Shown here one piece after another: positions 15,873 through 25,246 of a stretch of DNA of 39,395 bases (positions are counted from its first letter, which is position 1; each line of letters opens with the position of its first letter). The position numbers and the translations under genes were made by a program. The notes beneath the pieces are model-generated. The model made no database searches and was not told the DNA's origin. It was given only the letters and a program-made list of their open reading frames with translations. The DNA comes from Cyanobacteria bacterium UBA2566 (GTDB lineage Bacteria > Cyanobacteriota > Cyanobacteriia > Cyanobacteriales > Desertifilaceae), in assembly GCA_002340255.1 (NCBI GenBank), contig DDLS01000066.1, positions 1 to 39,395 on the forward strand. The letters are read 5' to 3'.

Positions 15873-16664
15873 TTATTCAGGCGATGGTGAGAGAAATTGC
15901 TGTCTCCAGGATAGGGGGGAAATGCCATGAATCTGGCGAAATTGGCGGGTAAAGTATCCAGCATCGGGATAGCCGGAGCGTTCAGCAACTTGTCGTATGG
16001 TTTCTTGGGTGGTTTGTAAAAGCTGACAAGCTTTTGCCATTCGTTGCTTGATAATCCATTGTTTGACGGTGTGTCCAGTCTGTTTTTGAACCAGGTGGGT
16101 TAAATAGGCTGGCGAATAGCCAGCCGCTTGGGCAACGTCGTTGAGATTGATGGGTTTGTGATAGGAGGTTTCAATAAAGCGAAAGACCTGAACTAATTTA
16201 GGGCAATGGGGAAAAATGCTAGAAGCAGAGGTAGATGGGGATACTTTAGGGTCTGGGTATTGCTGAGGCGATCGGCCATATAATTTTAGCAGGTCATCTT
16301 GGCGTTGCAGGCGAGTGGCGATCGCCGACAAAAATTGCTCTACGGTACAGGGTTTGGTCAAATAGTCATCAGCTCCTAATTCCATCCCTTGACGTAAATC
16401 AGCCATGGTAACTTTAGCCGTTAAAAAGATTAGGGGAATTCCTACGGTTTCTGAAGAACTGCGAAGTTGGGACAGAACCGTATAGCCGTCCATATCTGGC
16501 ATCATAATATCACAAACCACTAAGTGCGGCCGATAATGGCGAGCTAATTGCACCCCTTCAGAACCATTACTGGCTCCATAGGCACAAAAGCCTTCAAACT
16601 CTAGGGATCTCAAAAAAATATTGCGAGTTTGACATTCATCTTCAATAATGAGGATCGTTTTCAT
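15873..16664 (-). CDS. AraC-family response regulator (REC + HTH)
   Basis: The 263-residue protein has an N-terminal receiver (about 1-120) with phosphoacceptor Asp52 in VVCDIMMPDMDG, Glu8-Asp9 acidic pair, Thr82 and Lys104 (YLTKP). After a Ser/Pro-rich linker comes a double helix-turn-helix AraC DNA-binding domain (about 155-256), with SPAYLTHLVQKQTG in the first motif and QVAERSGYPDAGYFTRQF in the second. It should bind DNA when phosphorylated. A PAS histidine kinase gene is divergently transcribed 204 bp away, and is the obvious partner. The cyn operon lies downstream on the same strand, with its own apparent promoter; regulation of that operon by this protein is possible but not shown. 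Confidence 0.92.
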   Translation of the reverse strand: MKTILIIEDECQTRNIFLRSLEFEGFCAYGASNGSEGVQLARHYRPHLVVCDIMMPDMDGYTVLSQLRSSSETVGIPLIFLTAKVTMADLRQGMELGADDYLTKPCTVEQFLSAIATRLQRQDDLLKLYGRSPQQYPDPKVSPSTSASSIFPHCPKLVQVFRFIETSYHKPINLNDVAQAAGYSPAYLTHLVQKQTGHTVKQWIIKQRMAKACQLLQTTQETIRQVAERSGYPDAGYFTRQFRQIHGISPLSWRQQFLSPSPE

Positions 16665-16868
16665 TACTGTCCCAGGGTATGAATATAAGACTATTTTTGA
16701 TTGAGTTTATTAAGATCGAATTTGCCTTTTTATGATGTAGTCCATTACACTTTTTAGGCGAAAATAAATAAGAAAGTTGAAAAAAGAGGATTTTCAGGGA
16801 AAAATGGTTGACTCCTTCGCCCCACATTTCATATCTGCTTGCCCAAAGCGCTATAACATTCTGTTCAG

Positions 16869-18113
16869 ATGACTGATTATGCTTGGTTCCCAACGTCTGC
16901 GACTCCACCCTTGACTCCCCTCGATCAACCGGTAGCCCAAGACTTTACCCAATTACTCCGTCAGCATCAGCTTATTCTCAATGCTGTGGGAGAAGGAGTT
17001 TATGGTCTTGATTTAGAGGGAAATGTCACATTTGTCAATCCTGCTGCCGCTGCTATGATTGATTGGTCAACTGAGGAATTAATCGGCATGTCGATGCACG
17101 CTGTCTTGCATCATTCCCATGCAGATGGAACGCCCTATTGCCGGGAAGATTGTCCCATTTATGCTGCTCTACAAGATGGCAGTACCCATCGAGTGACGAC
17201 TGAAGTATTTTGGCGCAAAGATGGTACGAGTTTTCCCGTAGAATATATCAGTACTCCCATGCGTGAGGACAATGGGCGGCTCATTGGTGCGGTGGTGACG
17301 TTTCGGGATATTTCTCAGCGTCGTTGGGCGGAGGAAGTCCTACAGCGCAGCAATGAGGAGTTAGAGATTAAAGTTGAAGAGCGCACCACTAAACTCCGGC
17401 AGGTTAACCGACAGTTGCAAGAATTAAGCGAAATGCGATCGCGCTTTATCGCCATGCTCTGCCATGAATTTCGCAACCCTCTCAATAACATTACCCTATC
17501 GGTTTCTTCCCTGAAACGCTATGATTTGCAACTGACTGCGGCAGAAAAAGCAGATTATCTTTTGGGCATCAATAATAACGTAGAACGCATGACTCAGATG
17601 ATTGATGATATCCTCGTCATCGGCAAAATTGAGGCAAAGGTGCTAGAAGTCAAGCCCCAATGTCTGGATTTTGTTCAATTTTGCCGCCAGTTGTTAGCCG
17701 AACACCAGTATACTCGGCCAGAGTCTCCTATTGAGTTTATCAGTCGCTCTCGGCAGGCGATCGCCTATTGTGATGAACGACTCCTTCGCTCTATCCTGAA
17801 TAACCTCCTCTCCAATGCACTCCGCTATACCCCGACACACAAGGCTATTCGTCTCAAATTCGCCAAGCGTCAAAACCATGTCATTTTCACCATTCAAGAT
17901 GAAGGCATTGGTATTCCCTCCGAAGACAAACCCTATTTATTCGAGTTATTTCACCGAGGGCGTAATGTGAGCAATATTCCCGGTACAGGATTAGGTTTGA
18001 GCATTGTTAAACAGTTTGTTGAACTGCAACAGGGAACGATTCAAGTTAAAAGTCAGGTGAACCAAGGCACAACATTTACTGTGCGGCTTCCTGTCAAATT
18101 TCAACAGAATTGA
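16869..18113 (+). CDS. PAS-domain sensor histidine kinase
   Basis: The 414-residue kinase has no membrane segment. A single PAS domain (about 30-152) contains the sequence HADGTPYCREDCPIYAAL with Cys91 and Cys95, followed by a coiled coil (155-190), HisKA with His199 in MLCHEFRNPLN and HATPase_c with N box LNNLLSNALRY (310-320), DEGIGIP (344-350) and GTGLGLSI. All catalytic motifs are intact. It ends without a receiver, so it must signal to a separate regulator, most likely the divergent AraC-type regulator upstream. The signal is unknown; the two PAS cysteines could be redox or metal ligands, but the GTPY...CPI segment recurs in many PAS domains with varied signals. Confidence 0.93.
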   Translation: MTDYAWFPTSATPPLTPLDQPVAQDFTQLLRQHQLILNAVGEGVYGLDLEGNVTFVNPAAAAMIDWSTEELIGMSMHAVLHHSHADGTPYCREDCPIYAALQDGSTHRVTTEVFWRKDGTSFPVEYISTPMREDNGRLIGAVVTFRDISQRRWAEEVLQRSNEELEIKVEERTTKLRQVNRQLQELSEMRSRFIAMLCHEFRNPLNNITLSVSSLKRYDLQLTAAEKADYLLGINNNVERMTQMIDDILVIGKIEAKVLEVKPQCLDFVQFCRQLLAEHQYTRPESPIEFISRSRQAIAYCDERLLRSILNNLLSNALRYTPTHKAIRLKFAKRQNHVIFTIQDEGIGIPSEDKPYLFELFHRGRNVSNIPGTGLGLSIVKQFVELQQGTIQVKSQVNQGTTFTVRLPVKFQQN

Positions 18114-18121
18114 TACCCTTC

Positions 18122-18922
18122 TTACTTTGTCGCCACTACTGCCAAATTCCACGCCATCCGCTTCATTACTGGAATCTGTTTCAGCCAGCGATCCATCTGT
18201 TCGAGTCGCCGATATTCGGGTTCCAATCGATCCTTTTCGAGGATAATCTTTTTCCAATAGCGCTCCTCATTAGGATTCACCCGTTCAATCAAATAAAAGC
18301 GTAGGAAAATCCATAAGGTAGCAATCCAAAAGGTATCCCATTGAGTCTGCTCGAATAAGGACTCTACAAAGGGAATAATATTCATATCCAAAGGATGTTC
18401 GTCTTCCGTGCGTACTTCAGTCGCCATTTGCCGATAGACATTAATGATTGGATTGTGTTTTAATGGCTCCCAAAAACAGACCTTTCCCTCTGGTTTCACA
18501 ACCCGATACAATTCTTGGAGCGCTAACTTCGGATCGGGAAGGTGATGTAAAAGATTGGCCACATAAACGATATCAAAACTATTGTCAGGAAAATCGAAAG
18601 CCATGGCATTCCCTACATGACCTTTGATACTCACCCCATTTTTTTCAGCTAGTTTTAGTGCCACTTCCACCATGCCCGGAGAATAGTCAGAAGCCACACA
18701 TTGAGCGCCTTTTTGGGCAAAATAAACACTATTTTCCCCAGCTCCGCAGCCCACATCCAATAAGGTTCTGCCCTTCACCTCTCCCAAATGATGTAAGATA
18801 AACCGATTTTCGGGAGCCGTGCAAGCTTCAAAATAATCGGAGACATGAATTTCTTCAATATCAATGGTGGCGGCCCATTGATCGTGAAAATCTCGTTCTT
18901 TTTTTAAGGTTTCTTCTGACAT
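18122..18922 (-). CDS. SAM-dependent class I methyltransferase
   Basis: The 266-residue protein is a class I methyltransferase. Motif I is LLDVGCGAGENSVYFAQKG (about 54-72), the acidic motif II follows as CVASDYSPGMVEVA, and YVANLLHHLPDPKLALQEL is a typical motif-IV to post-motif region. The C-terminal ~80 residues (after EPLKHNPIINVYRQMATEV) are aromatic and basic and may bind a lipid or glycan acceptor. ATG at 18920-18922 is preferred to the longer frame that reaches 19027, because residues before it are unlike the family. It lies 114 bp after the GT-C genes on the same strand, so it may methylate a glycan or polyprenyl-linked product of this locus. The substrate is unknown. Confidence 0.85.
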   Translation of the reverse strand: MSEETLKKERDFHDQWAATIDIEEIHVSDYFEACTAPENRFILHHLGEVKGRTLLDVGCGAGENSVYFAQKGAQCVASDYSPGMVEVALKLAEKNGVSIKGHVGNAMAFDFPDNSFDIVYVANLLHHLPDPKLALQELYRVVKPEGKVCFWEPLKHNPIINVYRQMATEVRTEDEHPLDMNIIPFVESLFEQTQWDTFWIATLWIFLRFYLIERVNPNEERYWKKIILEKDRLEPEYRRLEQMDRWLKQIPVMKRMAWNLAVVATK

Positions 18923-19036
18923 GCTACACTCATTTTTTACAATATCTTCAATTTTTCGCCGTAGCTTTGCTTTGATTGGTCTTAAACAATTGACTCTAAG
19001 TAACTTACCTCCTAACAATTGGCACACGAATTGCTT

Positions 19037-21157
19037 TTAGGGAATCTGTTTTAAGTGTAGTTGATTAATTCCTAGATAACAAGGGGTCGTGAATGATTTA
19101 GGATCGGTTACTGTTAAACTGAGATTCAGATAGCCTTCTGGAAGACGCTCTAAGGGAAGTTCAAAGACAGGGGCATCATAAAAACTAAAGGTAGTTTCGG
19201 CAGCCGTTTTTGATTCTCCTTGGGAACTTATCCAAGAAAATTGCAAGCTAAATTCTGGACAAAGGTCAGTTGAAAAGCGAGGTAATCCTGTTAAGAGCAA
19301 GGGGTTGGGCAGATCGTCAATCCAGAGAATATCTAAGGATTGATCGTAATTTTGATCGTTAAAATAGGTCGAGAGGGTATAGGTTTTATGTCCCGGTAAA
19401 ATGGATACTTTAAAGTTAGGGTTGAGGGTAATCCAATTTTCTTGACTTCCCGGGCGATCGCCGATGACTTCTTGCATCTGTATAAAAGTTTTCCATGCAG
19501 TCTCTGCCGAAGTATCTTGCAGTCGCTGATAGATGACCAGCTTGATGTTATTTTCCAGTTCAAATTCTAGGGGTAATTGCTCAAAGTCTGCTGCAATTAG
19601 CCAATTCTCATTAAAAATATCATAAATGACTTTCTCTACGCCCGTTTCTTCAATGGCGATATTATGTTGAAAAGGTTGGGCAACGATCACATACTTTGCC
19701 TGTAGAAACTGTTCTAGGGGATACCAATCTTGAGAATCTAAGGTTGGAGTTTGCAGGATATAGAGTTGAGAACTATCTTGACTATACAATTCTTTTTCTG
19801 CTGAAACAATTAAGGAGTTATTGAAAATAGGAGAAGATCCAACCAAATATAAGGGTTCTTGATTGGGGGCAAGGCGATGTAATGCTTGCATCAGTCGGAC
19901 TAACTCAGGATAATCAGATCGGTAGGGAGGCGGTGCGTATAAGGAAACGAGTGTTTTTGCTGGAGTTAGGCTTAAGGATTGTCCTAGGGGAGTGAAAGAT
20001 AGGGTTAGGTTGAGGGCTAAATAGCCAAGAACTGTGACAATTAAAAGATTTCTGATAGGCGGTTTAATCAAACTAATCATTGCCCAAATTAGGGTGATTA
20101 AACCCAAAATTATCAAGGGAGTAAAATGCAGGGTGTATTGAACGCCCATATAGCGCAGAATTCCGATCCATTCTATGGCACAGATCGGATAAAAAGTCAA
20201 TAGAATAATATAAGATGGGCGAGAGAATATGCCAATCTGATTCTTGCTTCTCCAAGCGAGAATCAAACCCACTGCACTAAAGATCGGTAAACCGATTCCA
20301 TAAAAATCAACATATTGATGAAAGAGTTTCCCATAGGGCATAACATAGGATTCATAAAGAGTGCTATAATTCCTTTGGGTTGCTATTGCTAGATAGGGTC
20401 GAGCGATCGCGGCTAAGGTGAGAACGCTGGTTAAGCCAATTAACGCGACTTTAATTTGATATTGAATCAGGTTTTTGATAACTTTAGATGATGCTTTATT
20501 CTTATCTTCAAAATAGGTGATGATACCTTGAATGATTAAGGCTAAAATGAGGGCAAGTCCTGAATAGGCAAAATGCCTACGCCATAAAAAGGCTAAGGTT
20601 AATAAAATCCCAATTAAGGGGATTTGCCACCAGTGTTTTAAGCATATATTTTTTAAGTAAATCCAGATGGCTAGGGCGATGAATAGGGCGGCTCCAGTGT
20701 CTGGATACCCCTGTAATATGGGTAACCAACTGGCGGGAATACAGAGGGTGAAAAATACGGTTGACCAAAACACAAGACCCGGATTAATACGGATAAGTTG
20801 GGTAGCGATCGCGCCCATGGCTAAGGTGAAGGGAATTAAATAGGCGATCGCCAAACTGAGGATATAGCCTAATCGAGAGTCTCCAAATAGCCAAAACCCT
20901 GGAATTAAGGGTAATGTATACAGCTTGTTATAATTATGGTAAAAAGATGCTTGCAGTTCCTGCCAACCGATTGACCAAGATTGACTAAAGGCGGTAAAAC
21001 TTTCTTGCGCCCACATTTGATAAGCGGCAAAATCCCAAAAGTGAAAATATTTTTCACTGGAAACATAGAGAACTGTACCACTGCAAACGGTAACGACTAG
21101 AAGCATCAAACAAATGACGTGCCACAACCATGGTTTAATAAAATTAGGTTTACTCAT
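19037..21157 (-). CDS. GT-C-fold membrane glycosyltransferase, paralog 1 of a tandem pair
   Basis: The 706-residue protein has about ten membrane helices in its first ~420 residues and a soluble, beta-rich C-terminal part (about 430-706). After the first helix comes a periplasmic loop with YFHFWDFAAYQMWAQESF, whose Asp sits where GT39/ArnT-type enzymes have catalytic acid residues, and a short RRHFAYSG motif. GT-C enzymes take a sugar from polyprenyl phosphate and pass it to a lipid, protein or glycan on the outer face. The start at 21155-21157 is chosen because the paralog begins at the equivalent Met and both are preceded by GGGGC; the frame is open to 21211. It shows strong similarity to the gene at 21224-23317. 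The exact sugar and acceptor are unknown. Confidence 0.78.
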   Translation of the reverse strand: MSKPNFIKPWLWHVICLMLLVVTVCSGTVLYVSSEKYFHFWDFAAYQMWAQESFTAFSQSWSIGWQELQASFYHNYNKLYTLPLIPGFWLFGDSRLGYILSLAIAYLIPFTLAMGAIATQLIRINPGLVFWSTVFFTLCIPASWLPILQGYPDTGAALFIALAIWIYLKNICLKHWWQIPLIGILLTLAFLWRRHFAYSGLALILALIIQGIITYFEDKNKASSKVIKNLIQYQIKVALIGLTSVLTLAAIARPYLAIATQRNYSTLYESYVMPYGKLFHQYVDFYGIGLPIFSAVGLILAWRSKNQIGIFSRPSYIILLTFYPICAIEWIGILRYMGVQYTLHFTPLIILGLITLIWAMISLIKPPIRNLLIVTVLGYLALNLTLSFTPLGQSLSLTPAKTLVSLYAPPPYRSDYPELVRLMQALHRLAPNQEPLYLVGSSPIFNNSLIVSAEKELYSQDSSQLYILQTPTLDSQDWYPLEQFLQAKYVIVAQPFQHNIAIEETGVEKVIYDIFNENWLIAADFEQLPLEFELENNIKLVIYQRLQDTSAETAWKTFIQMQEVIGDRPGSQENWITLNPNFKVSILPGHKTYTLSTYFNDQNYDQSLDILWIDDLPNPLLLTGLPRFSTDLCPEFSLQFSWISSQGESKTAAETTFSFYDAPVFELPLERLPEGYLNLSLTVTDPKSFTTPCYLGINQLHLKQIP
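20781..20893. repeat. 113-bp block identical to 22941-23053
   Basis: Every base in 20781-20893 matches 22941-23053 (offset 2160), inside the tandem GT-C paralogs. Flanking sequence diverges at once: CACAAGACCC against AACGAAGGGG on the left, and CCAAAACC against CCACAACC on the right. The block encodes part of the region with RINP and SLAIAYLIPFTLAMGAIATQ, and includes two HIP1-like sites. Confidence 0.95.
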
Positions 21158-21223
21158 GCCCCGAATCGACAACCTATCATCAATCTGAATAAACTGGCAT
21201 TCGATACTCAAGTTCTAGGGAAT

Positions 21224-23317
21224 CTATTCTAAGTTTAGTCGATCAATTCTTAGATAACAAGTGGTGGTGAAAGTTTTGGGATCAGCTACCCTTAAGCTGA
21301 GATTGAGATAGCCTTCGGAAACTGGCTGTAATGGCAATTCAAACACCGATGCATCCTCAACACGCAAGCTGGTTTCGGTAAGATATTCTGATTCACCTTG
21401 TGGATTAATCCAAGATAACCGTAAGTTGGACTCTGGACAAACATCACTAGAAAATACAGGCTTTCCGGTTAAGATAAATGGATTAGGGAGAGCATTAATC
21501 CAGAGAATATCTAGAATTTGATCGTAATTTTGCTCATTAAAAGAGGTGGCTACGGTATAGGTATCGGATTGGGGTAAAATGGCAGTTTGAAAGTTAGGAT
21601 TTAAGGCGATCCATGGCGGTTGATTTCCAGGGCGATCGCCTATCCTCTCCTTCATCCGTATAAAAGTTTTTAATGCAAGTTCTACCGAGGTGTTTTGTAC
21701 TCGTTGATAAATGACAAGTTTGATGTTATTTTCCAGTTTAAATTCTAAGGGTAATTGCTGAAAGTCTGTTTTTATTTGCCAATTCCGATCAAAAATATCA
21801 TAAATGACTTTCTCCACATCAGTTTCTTCAAGGGTAAGATGATGTTGAAACGGTTTGGCAATAATCACATATTTTGCCTGTAAAAACTGTTCCAGAGGAT
21901 ACCAATCGCGAGAATCTACAATTGGGGTTTGCCGGATATAAAGTTTAGAGCCATCTTGACCATATAATTCTTTTTCTGCTGAGACAATTAAGGAGTAATT
22001 GAAAGCCGAAGATGAGCCAACAAAATACAAGGTTTCTTGATTCGGTGCCAGGCGACGTAAAGCTTTCACTAGTCGCAATAATTCAGGATAATCTTCTCGG
22101 TAGGGAGGAGGCGAATATAAAGAAAATAGGATGTTCCGAGGAGGGCGGCTGAAGGGTTTTCCTAAGGGAGTAAACGATAGGATTAAGTTAAGTATTAAAT
22201 AACCGATGATTGCCCAAACTAAGCCGGTTCTGATGGGTGTACTGGTGGCTCTGATGATGACCCAAACTAAGGAGATGACACCTAAAATTACTAAGGGGGT
22301 GAAATGTATGGTATAGTGAAAGCCTCCATAGCGGAGAATGCCGATCCATTCTATGGTGCAGATCGCATAAAAAATAAATACGATACGATAAGGTTGGCGA
22401 TTTAACTTCCCCGAAGCCATAACCAAGCCCAGGATACTTACAGCCAGTAAACTGATTCCATAAAAGCGAAGGTATTGGTGCAACAGTTCGCCATAGGGTC
22501 TGACATAGGATTGATAAAGATCCGTATAATTTCTTTGGATGGCTAGAAGTAAATAGGGTCGCGCAATCAGCCCTAATGCGAGAAAGCTGGTTACGCCAAT
22601 TAAGGCGATTTTAATTTGATATTCAATCAGGTTATTGATTGCTTTAGGTGACTTAATATTTTTTTCTTTAAGATAAGTGAGTATACCTTGAATAATGAAG
22701 GTTAGAATGAGGGCAATTCCTGAATAGGCAAAATGCCTGCGCCATAAAAAGGCGAAGGTTAATAAAATTCCAATTAGAGGGATTTGCCACCCGTGTTTTA
22801 AGCGTGTATTTTTTAAGTAAATCCAAAGTGCCAGAGCGATAAATAGGGCGGCTCCCGTGTCTGGATACCCTCTTAATGTGAGTAACCAACTTCCGGGAAT
22901 ACAGAGGCTGAAAAAGACGGTTGACCAGAAAACGAAGGGGGGATTAATACGGATAAGTTGGGTAGCGATCGCGCCCATGGCTAAGGTGAAGGGAATTAAA
23001 TAGGCGATCGCCAAACTGAGGATATAGCCTAATCGAGAGTCTCCAAATAGCCACAACCCTGGAATCAAGGGTAACGTATAGAGCTTATTATAACTTTGAG
23101 AAAAGGACGCTTGCAGTTCCTGCCAACCTATTAACCAAGATTGGCTAAAGGCGGTAAAACTTTCTTGGGCCCAAATTTGATAAGCGGCAAAATCCCAAAA
23201 GTGAAAATACTGTTCGCTGGAGACATAAAGAATTGTACCACTGGAAACGGTAATGACTAGAAGCATGAAACAAATGACGTGCCCCAACCATGGTTTAATA
23301 CAATCAGGTTTAATCAT
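21224..23317 (-). CDS. GT-C-fold membrane glycosyltransferase, paralog 2 of a tandem pair
   Basis: The 697-residue protein has the same architecture as its downstream paralog: a short cytoplasmic start (MIKPDCIKPWLGHVICF), a first helix, the loop YFHFWDFAAYQIWAQESF with Asp42, a series of membrane helices, RRHFAYSG, and a long soluble C-terminal domain. The paralogs share most residues in the first 180 positions and many in the C-terminal part, which implies a fairly recent duplication. It is the first of three genes on the minus strand (GT-C, GT-C, methyltransferase), with a divergent GtrB-like gene 52 bp from its start; that gene would charge polyprenyl phosphate with sugar for GT-C use. 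Divergence in mid-protein loops suggests the two copies may differ in acceptor or donor. Confidence 0.78.
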   Translation of the reverse strand: MIKPDCIKPWLGHVICFMLLVITVSSGTILYVSSEQYFHFWDFAAYQIWAQESFTAFSQSWLIGWQELQASFSQSYNKLYTLPLIPGLWLFGDSRLGYILSLAIAYLIPFTLAMGAIATQLIRINPPFVFWSTVFFSLCIPGSWLLTLRGYPDTGAALFIALALWIYLKNTRLKHGWQIPLIGILLTFAFLWRRHFAYSGIALILTFIIQGILTYLKEKNIKSPKAINNLIEYQIKIALIGVTSFLALGLIARPYLLLAIQRNYTDLYQSYVRPYGELLHQYLRFYGISLLAVSILGLVMASGKLNRQPYRIVFIFYAICTIEWIGILRYGGFHYTIHFTPLVILGVISLVWVIIRATSTPIRTGLVWAIIGYLILNLILSFTPLGKPFSRPPRNILFSLYSPPPYREDYPELLRLVKALRRLAPNQETLYFVGSSSAFNYSLIVSAEKELYGQDGSKLYIRQTPIVDSRDWYPLEQFLQAKYVIIAKPFQHHLTLEETDVEKVIYDIFDRNWQIKTDFQQLPLEFKLENNIKLVIYQRVQNTSVELALKTFIRMKERIGDRPGNQPPWIALNPNFQTAILPQSDTYTVATSFNEQNYDQILDILWINALPNPFILTGKPVFSSDVCPESNLRLSWINPQGESEYLTETSLRVEDASVFELPLQPVSEGYLNLSLRVADPKTFTTTCYLRIDRLNLE

Positions 23318-23369
23318 GCCCCTAATTTATATCCCATAATTTGTTGTAAAAGATACATTGTAAATAAAC

Positions 23370-24335
23370 ATGGAACTGTTTGTCAAGCCAACCTATTCTT
23401 TTATTGTTCCGATTTACAATGAAGAAAACACGATTCCTGAGCTGTATAACCGTCTCCAGTCGGTGATGGAGCAATTAGAGGGACAGACGGAATTAATTTT
23501 GGTTAATGATGGCAGTACGGATGCTTCCTTGCGTTTATTGCGGGAATTGTATCAGAGGGACAAGCGGGTTTGTTATCTCAGTTTTGCCCGTAATTTTGGT
23601 CACCAAATTGCCGTAACTGCGGGTTTAAATTATGCGCGCGGTCAAGCGGTCGTGATCTTAGATGCAGACTTGCAAGATCCCCCGGAATTAATTCCAGAAA
23701 TGTTGGAAAAATGGCAACAGGGCTATCAAGTGGTTTATGCCCAAAGAACCCGCCGACATCAAGAAAAAAAGCGGAAACGATGGACGGCTTACTTGTTTTA
23801 TCGGATACTAAACTATCTATCAGAGGTGGAGATTCCCACGGATACAGGTGACTTTTGTTTGATGGATCGGTGTGTGGTGGATGTGTTAAATCAGATGCCA
23901 GAGCGCGATCGCTATATTCGAGGCTTGCGAGCTTGGATGGGCTTCCATCAAACGGCTATTTTATACGAGCGTAGCCCCCGATTTTCAGGTGAAGTCAAAT
24001 ACACCTTTACCAAATCCTTCTCCCTGGCGATTAATGGAATTGTGTCTTTTTCTAAGGTTCCCCTACGGCTATCCACGTATCTCGGTTTAGCGGCTGCGGC
24101 GATCGCCCTCTTCATGGCTGTACTCGTCCTCTATTGGCGCATCGTAGCCCCCACCGCACCCCTCACCGGGTTTGCCACCATTCTGATCGCCATCTTCTTT
24201 CTGGGAGCCGTACAACTCGTCAGCATCGGCATTCTAGGCGAATATATCGGCCGCATTTACGAACAAGTCAAAGGCCGTCCCCTCTATACCTTAGCGGAAA
24301 TTCGAGGTTGGGAAAAGGGCGATCGCCAGGCATAG
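23370..24335 (+). CDS. GtrB/DPM1-like polyprenyl-phosphate glycosyltransferase (GT2)
   Basis: The 321-residue protein has an N-terminal GT2 domain (about 8-215) with FIVPIYNEENTIPELYNRL, VNDGSTDASL, the catalytic LDADLQDPPELIPEM, and GDFCLMDR. Two membrane helices follow (about 232-256 and 265-292). This is the form of GtrB and related enzymes, which move a sugar from an NDP-sugar to undecaprenyl phosphate on the cytoplasmic side; the lipid-linked sugar is then used by GT-C enzymes outside. Two GT-C genes start 52 bp away on the opposite strand, so donor-making and donor-using steps are adjacent. It has no visible flippase domain. The sugar is probably a hexose but cannot be specified. Confidence 0.9.
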   Translation: MELFVKPTYSFIVPIYNEENTIPELYNRLQSVMEQLEGQTELILVNDGSTDASLRLLRELYQRDKRVCYLSFARNFGHQIAVTAGLNYARGQAVVILDADLQDPPELIPEMLEKWQQGYQVVYAQRTRRHQEKKRKRWTAYLFYRILNYLSEVEIPTDTGDFCLMDRCVVDVLNQMPERDRYIRGLRAWMGFHQTAILYERSPRFSGEVKYTFTKSFSLAINGIVSFSKVPLRLSTYLGLAAAAIALFMAVLVLYWRIVAPTAPLTGFATILIAIFFLGAVQLVSIGILGEYIGRIYEQVKGRPLYTLAEIRGWEKGDRQA

Positions 24336-24374
24336 CGCTATACTAAATAAATTCAGTATTGAGGAAAAAAAACA

Positions 24375-25232
24375 ATGTCGGTTCAATTAATAGATGAACA
24401 AGCACCTCAAACCGAAACCCTTCAAGAAGAAGTCATTCCTCTTCCACCCACCGATTTACCGTATGACGACGGAGAACCATTGGAAAGTAACCGCCATCGC
24501 ATCGGCATGAATATCTTGATTGCGTCCTTGCACCAGGCTTATCAAGGACGCAACGATTACTATAGTAGTGGCAATATGTTCGTCTACTACAGCAGCGCCC
24601 AAGTGAGAAACAAAGACTTTCGCGGGCCGGATTTTTTTGTCGTCTTAAATGTAGATGGAACCCTAGAGCGCCGCAGTTGGATCGTGTGGGAAGAGCAAGG
24701 ACGCTATCCTGATGTCATTGTCGAATTGATGTCACCCTCAACTGCCCAACAGGATCTCAATGAAAAGAAAAGGTTATATGAACAAACCTTTAGAACCAGC
24801 GATTATTTTGTCTACAATCCCTTTGACTCTAACTCACTACAGGGATGGCATTTAGGCGCTAACCGCAAGTATGAGGAAATTAGCCCTAATCAGCACGGGT
24901 GGTTATGGTGTCCAAGTTTGGAATTATGGTTGGGCACTTGGCAAGGGGAGTTGATGAAAGAAAATGCCCCTTGGTTGCGTTTTTACGATCCAGAGGACAA
25001 TTTGGTCTTGTTACCAGAAGAAGTGGCTCTGCTAGAGCAAGAGAAGGCTGAGCGCGAACAAGAGAGGGCTGAGCGCGAACGCGAACGGGCAAATCAGGCT
25101 GAGTCGGAGCGCGATCGCGAACGGGAGAGGGCAAACCTAGCTGAAACCGTTGTTGAGGAACAAAATCAGAAGATTCAACAATTAAGAGAACACCTGCAAC
25201 AACTGGGTCTCGATCCTGATAATCTCACCTGA
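24375..25232 (+). CDS. Uma2 family protein with C-terminal coiled coil
   Basis: This 285-residue protein is a Uma2/DUF820 protein with an added tail. The nuclease-like domain spans about 25-200, with PDFFVVLNVDGTLERRSW, then YPDVIVELMSPSTAQQDLNE and KKRLYEQTFRTSDYFVYNP; Asp113, Glu117 and Lys131/132 are probable active-site residues. The tail (about 215-282) is a charged coiled coil made of repeated EREQERAERERER-type units ending in IQQLREHLQQLGLDPDNL, a tail type frequent in cyanobacterial Uma2 proteins. GAGG at 24361-24364 lies ten bases before ATG. The cellular role is unknown. It stands alone downstream of the GtrB gene. Confidence 0.85.
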   Translation: MSVQLIDEQAPQTETLQEEVIPLPPTDLPYDDGEPLESNRHRIGMNILIASLHQAYQGRNDYYSSGNMFVYYSSAQVRNKDFRGPDFFVVLNVDGTLERRSWIVWEEQGRYPDVIVELMSPSTAQQDLNEKKRLYEQTFRTSDYFVYNPFDSNSLQGWHLGANRKYEEISPNQHGWLWCPSLELWLGTWQGELMKENAPWLRFYDPEDNLVLLPEEVALLEQEKAEREQERAERERERANQAESERDRERERANLAETVVEEQNQKIQQLREHLQQLGLDPDNLT

Positions 25233-25246
25233 TATTATGTTTTAAG

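Noticed and set aside
16642..16908. 88-codon minus-strand frame spanning the divergent regulator-kinase intergenic region
   Set aside because: It overlaps the starts of two strong genes and its sequence is AT-rich and unlike a protein.
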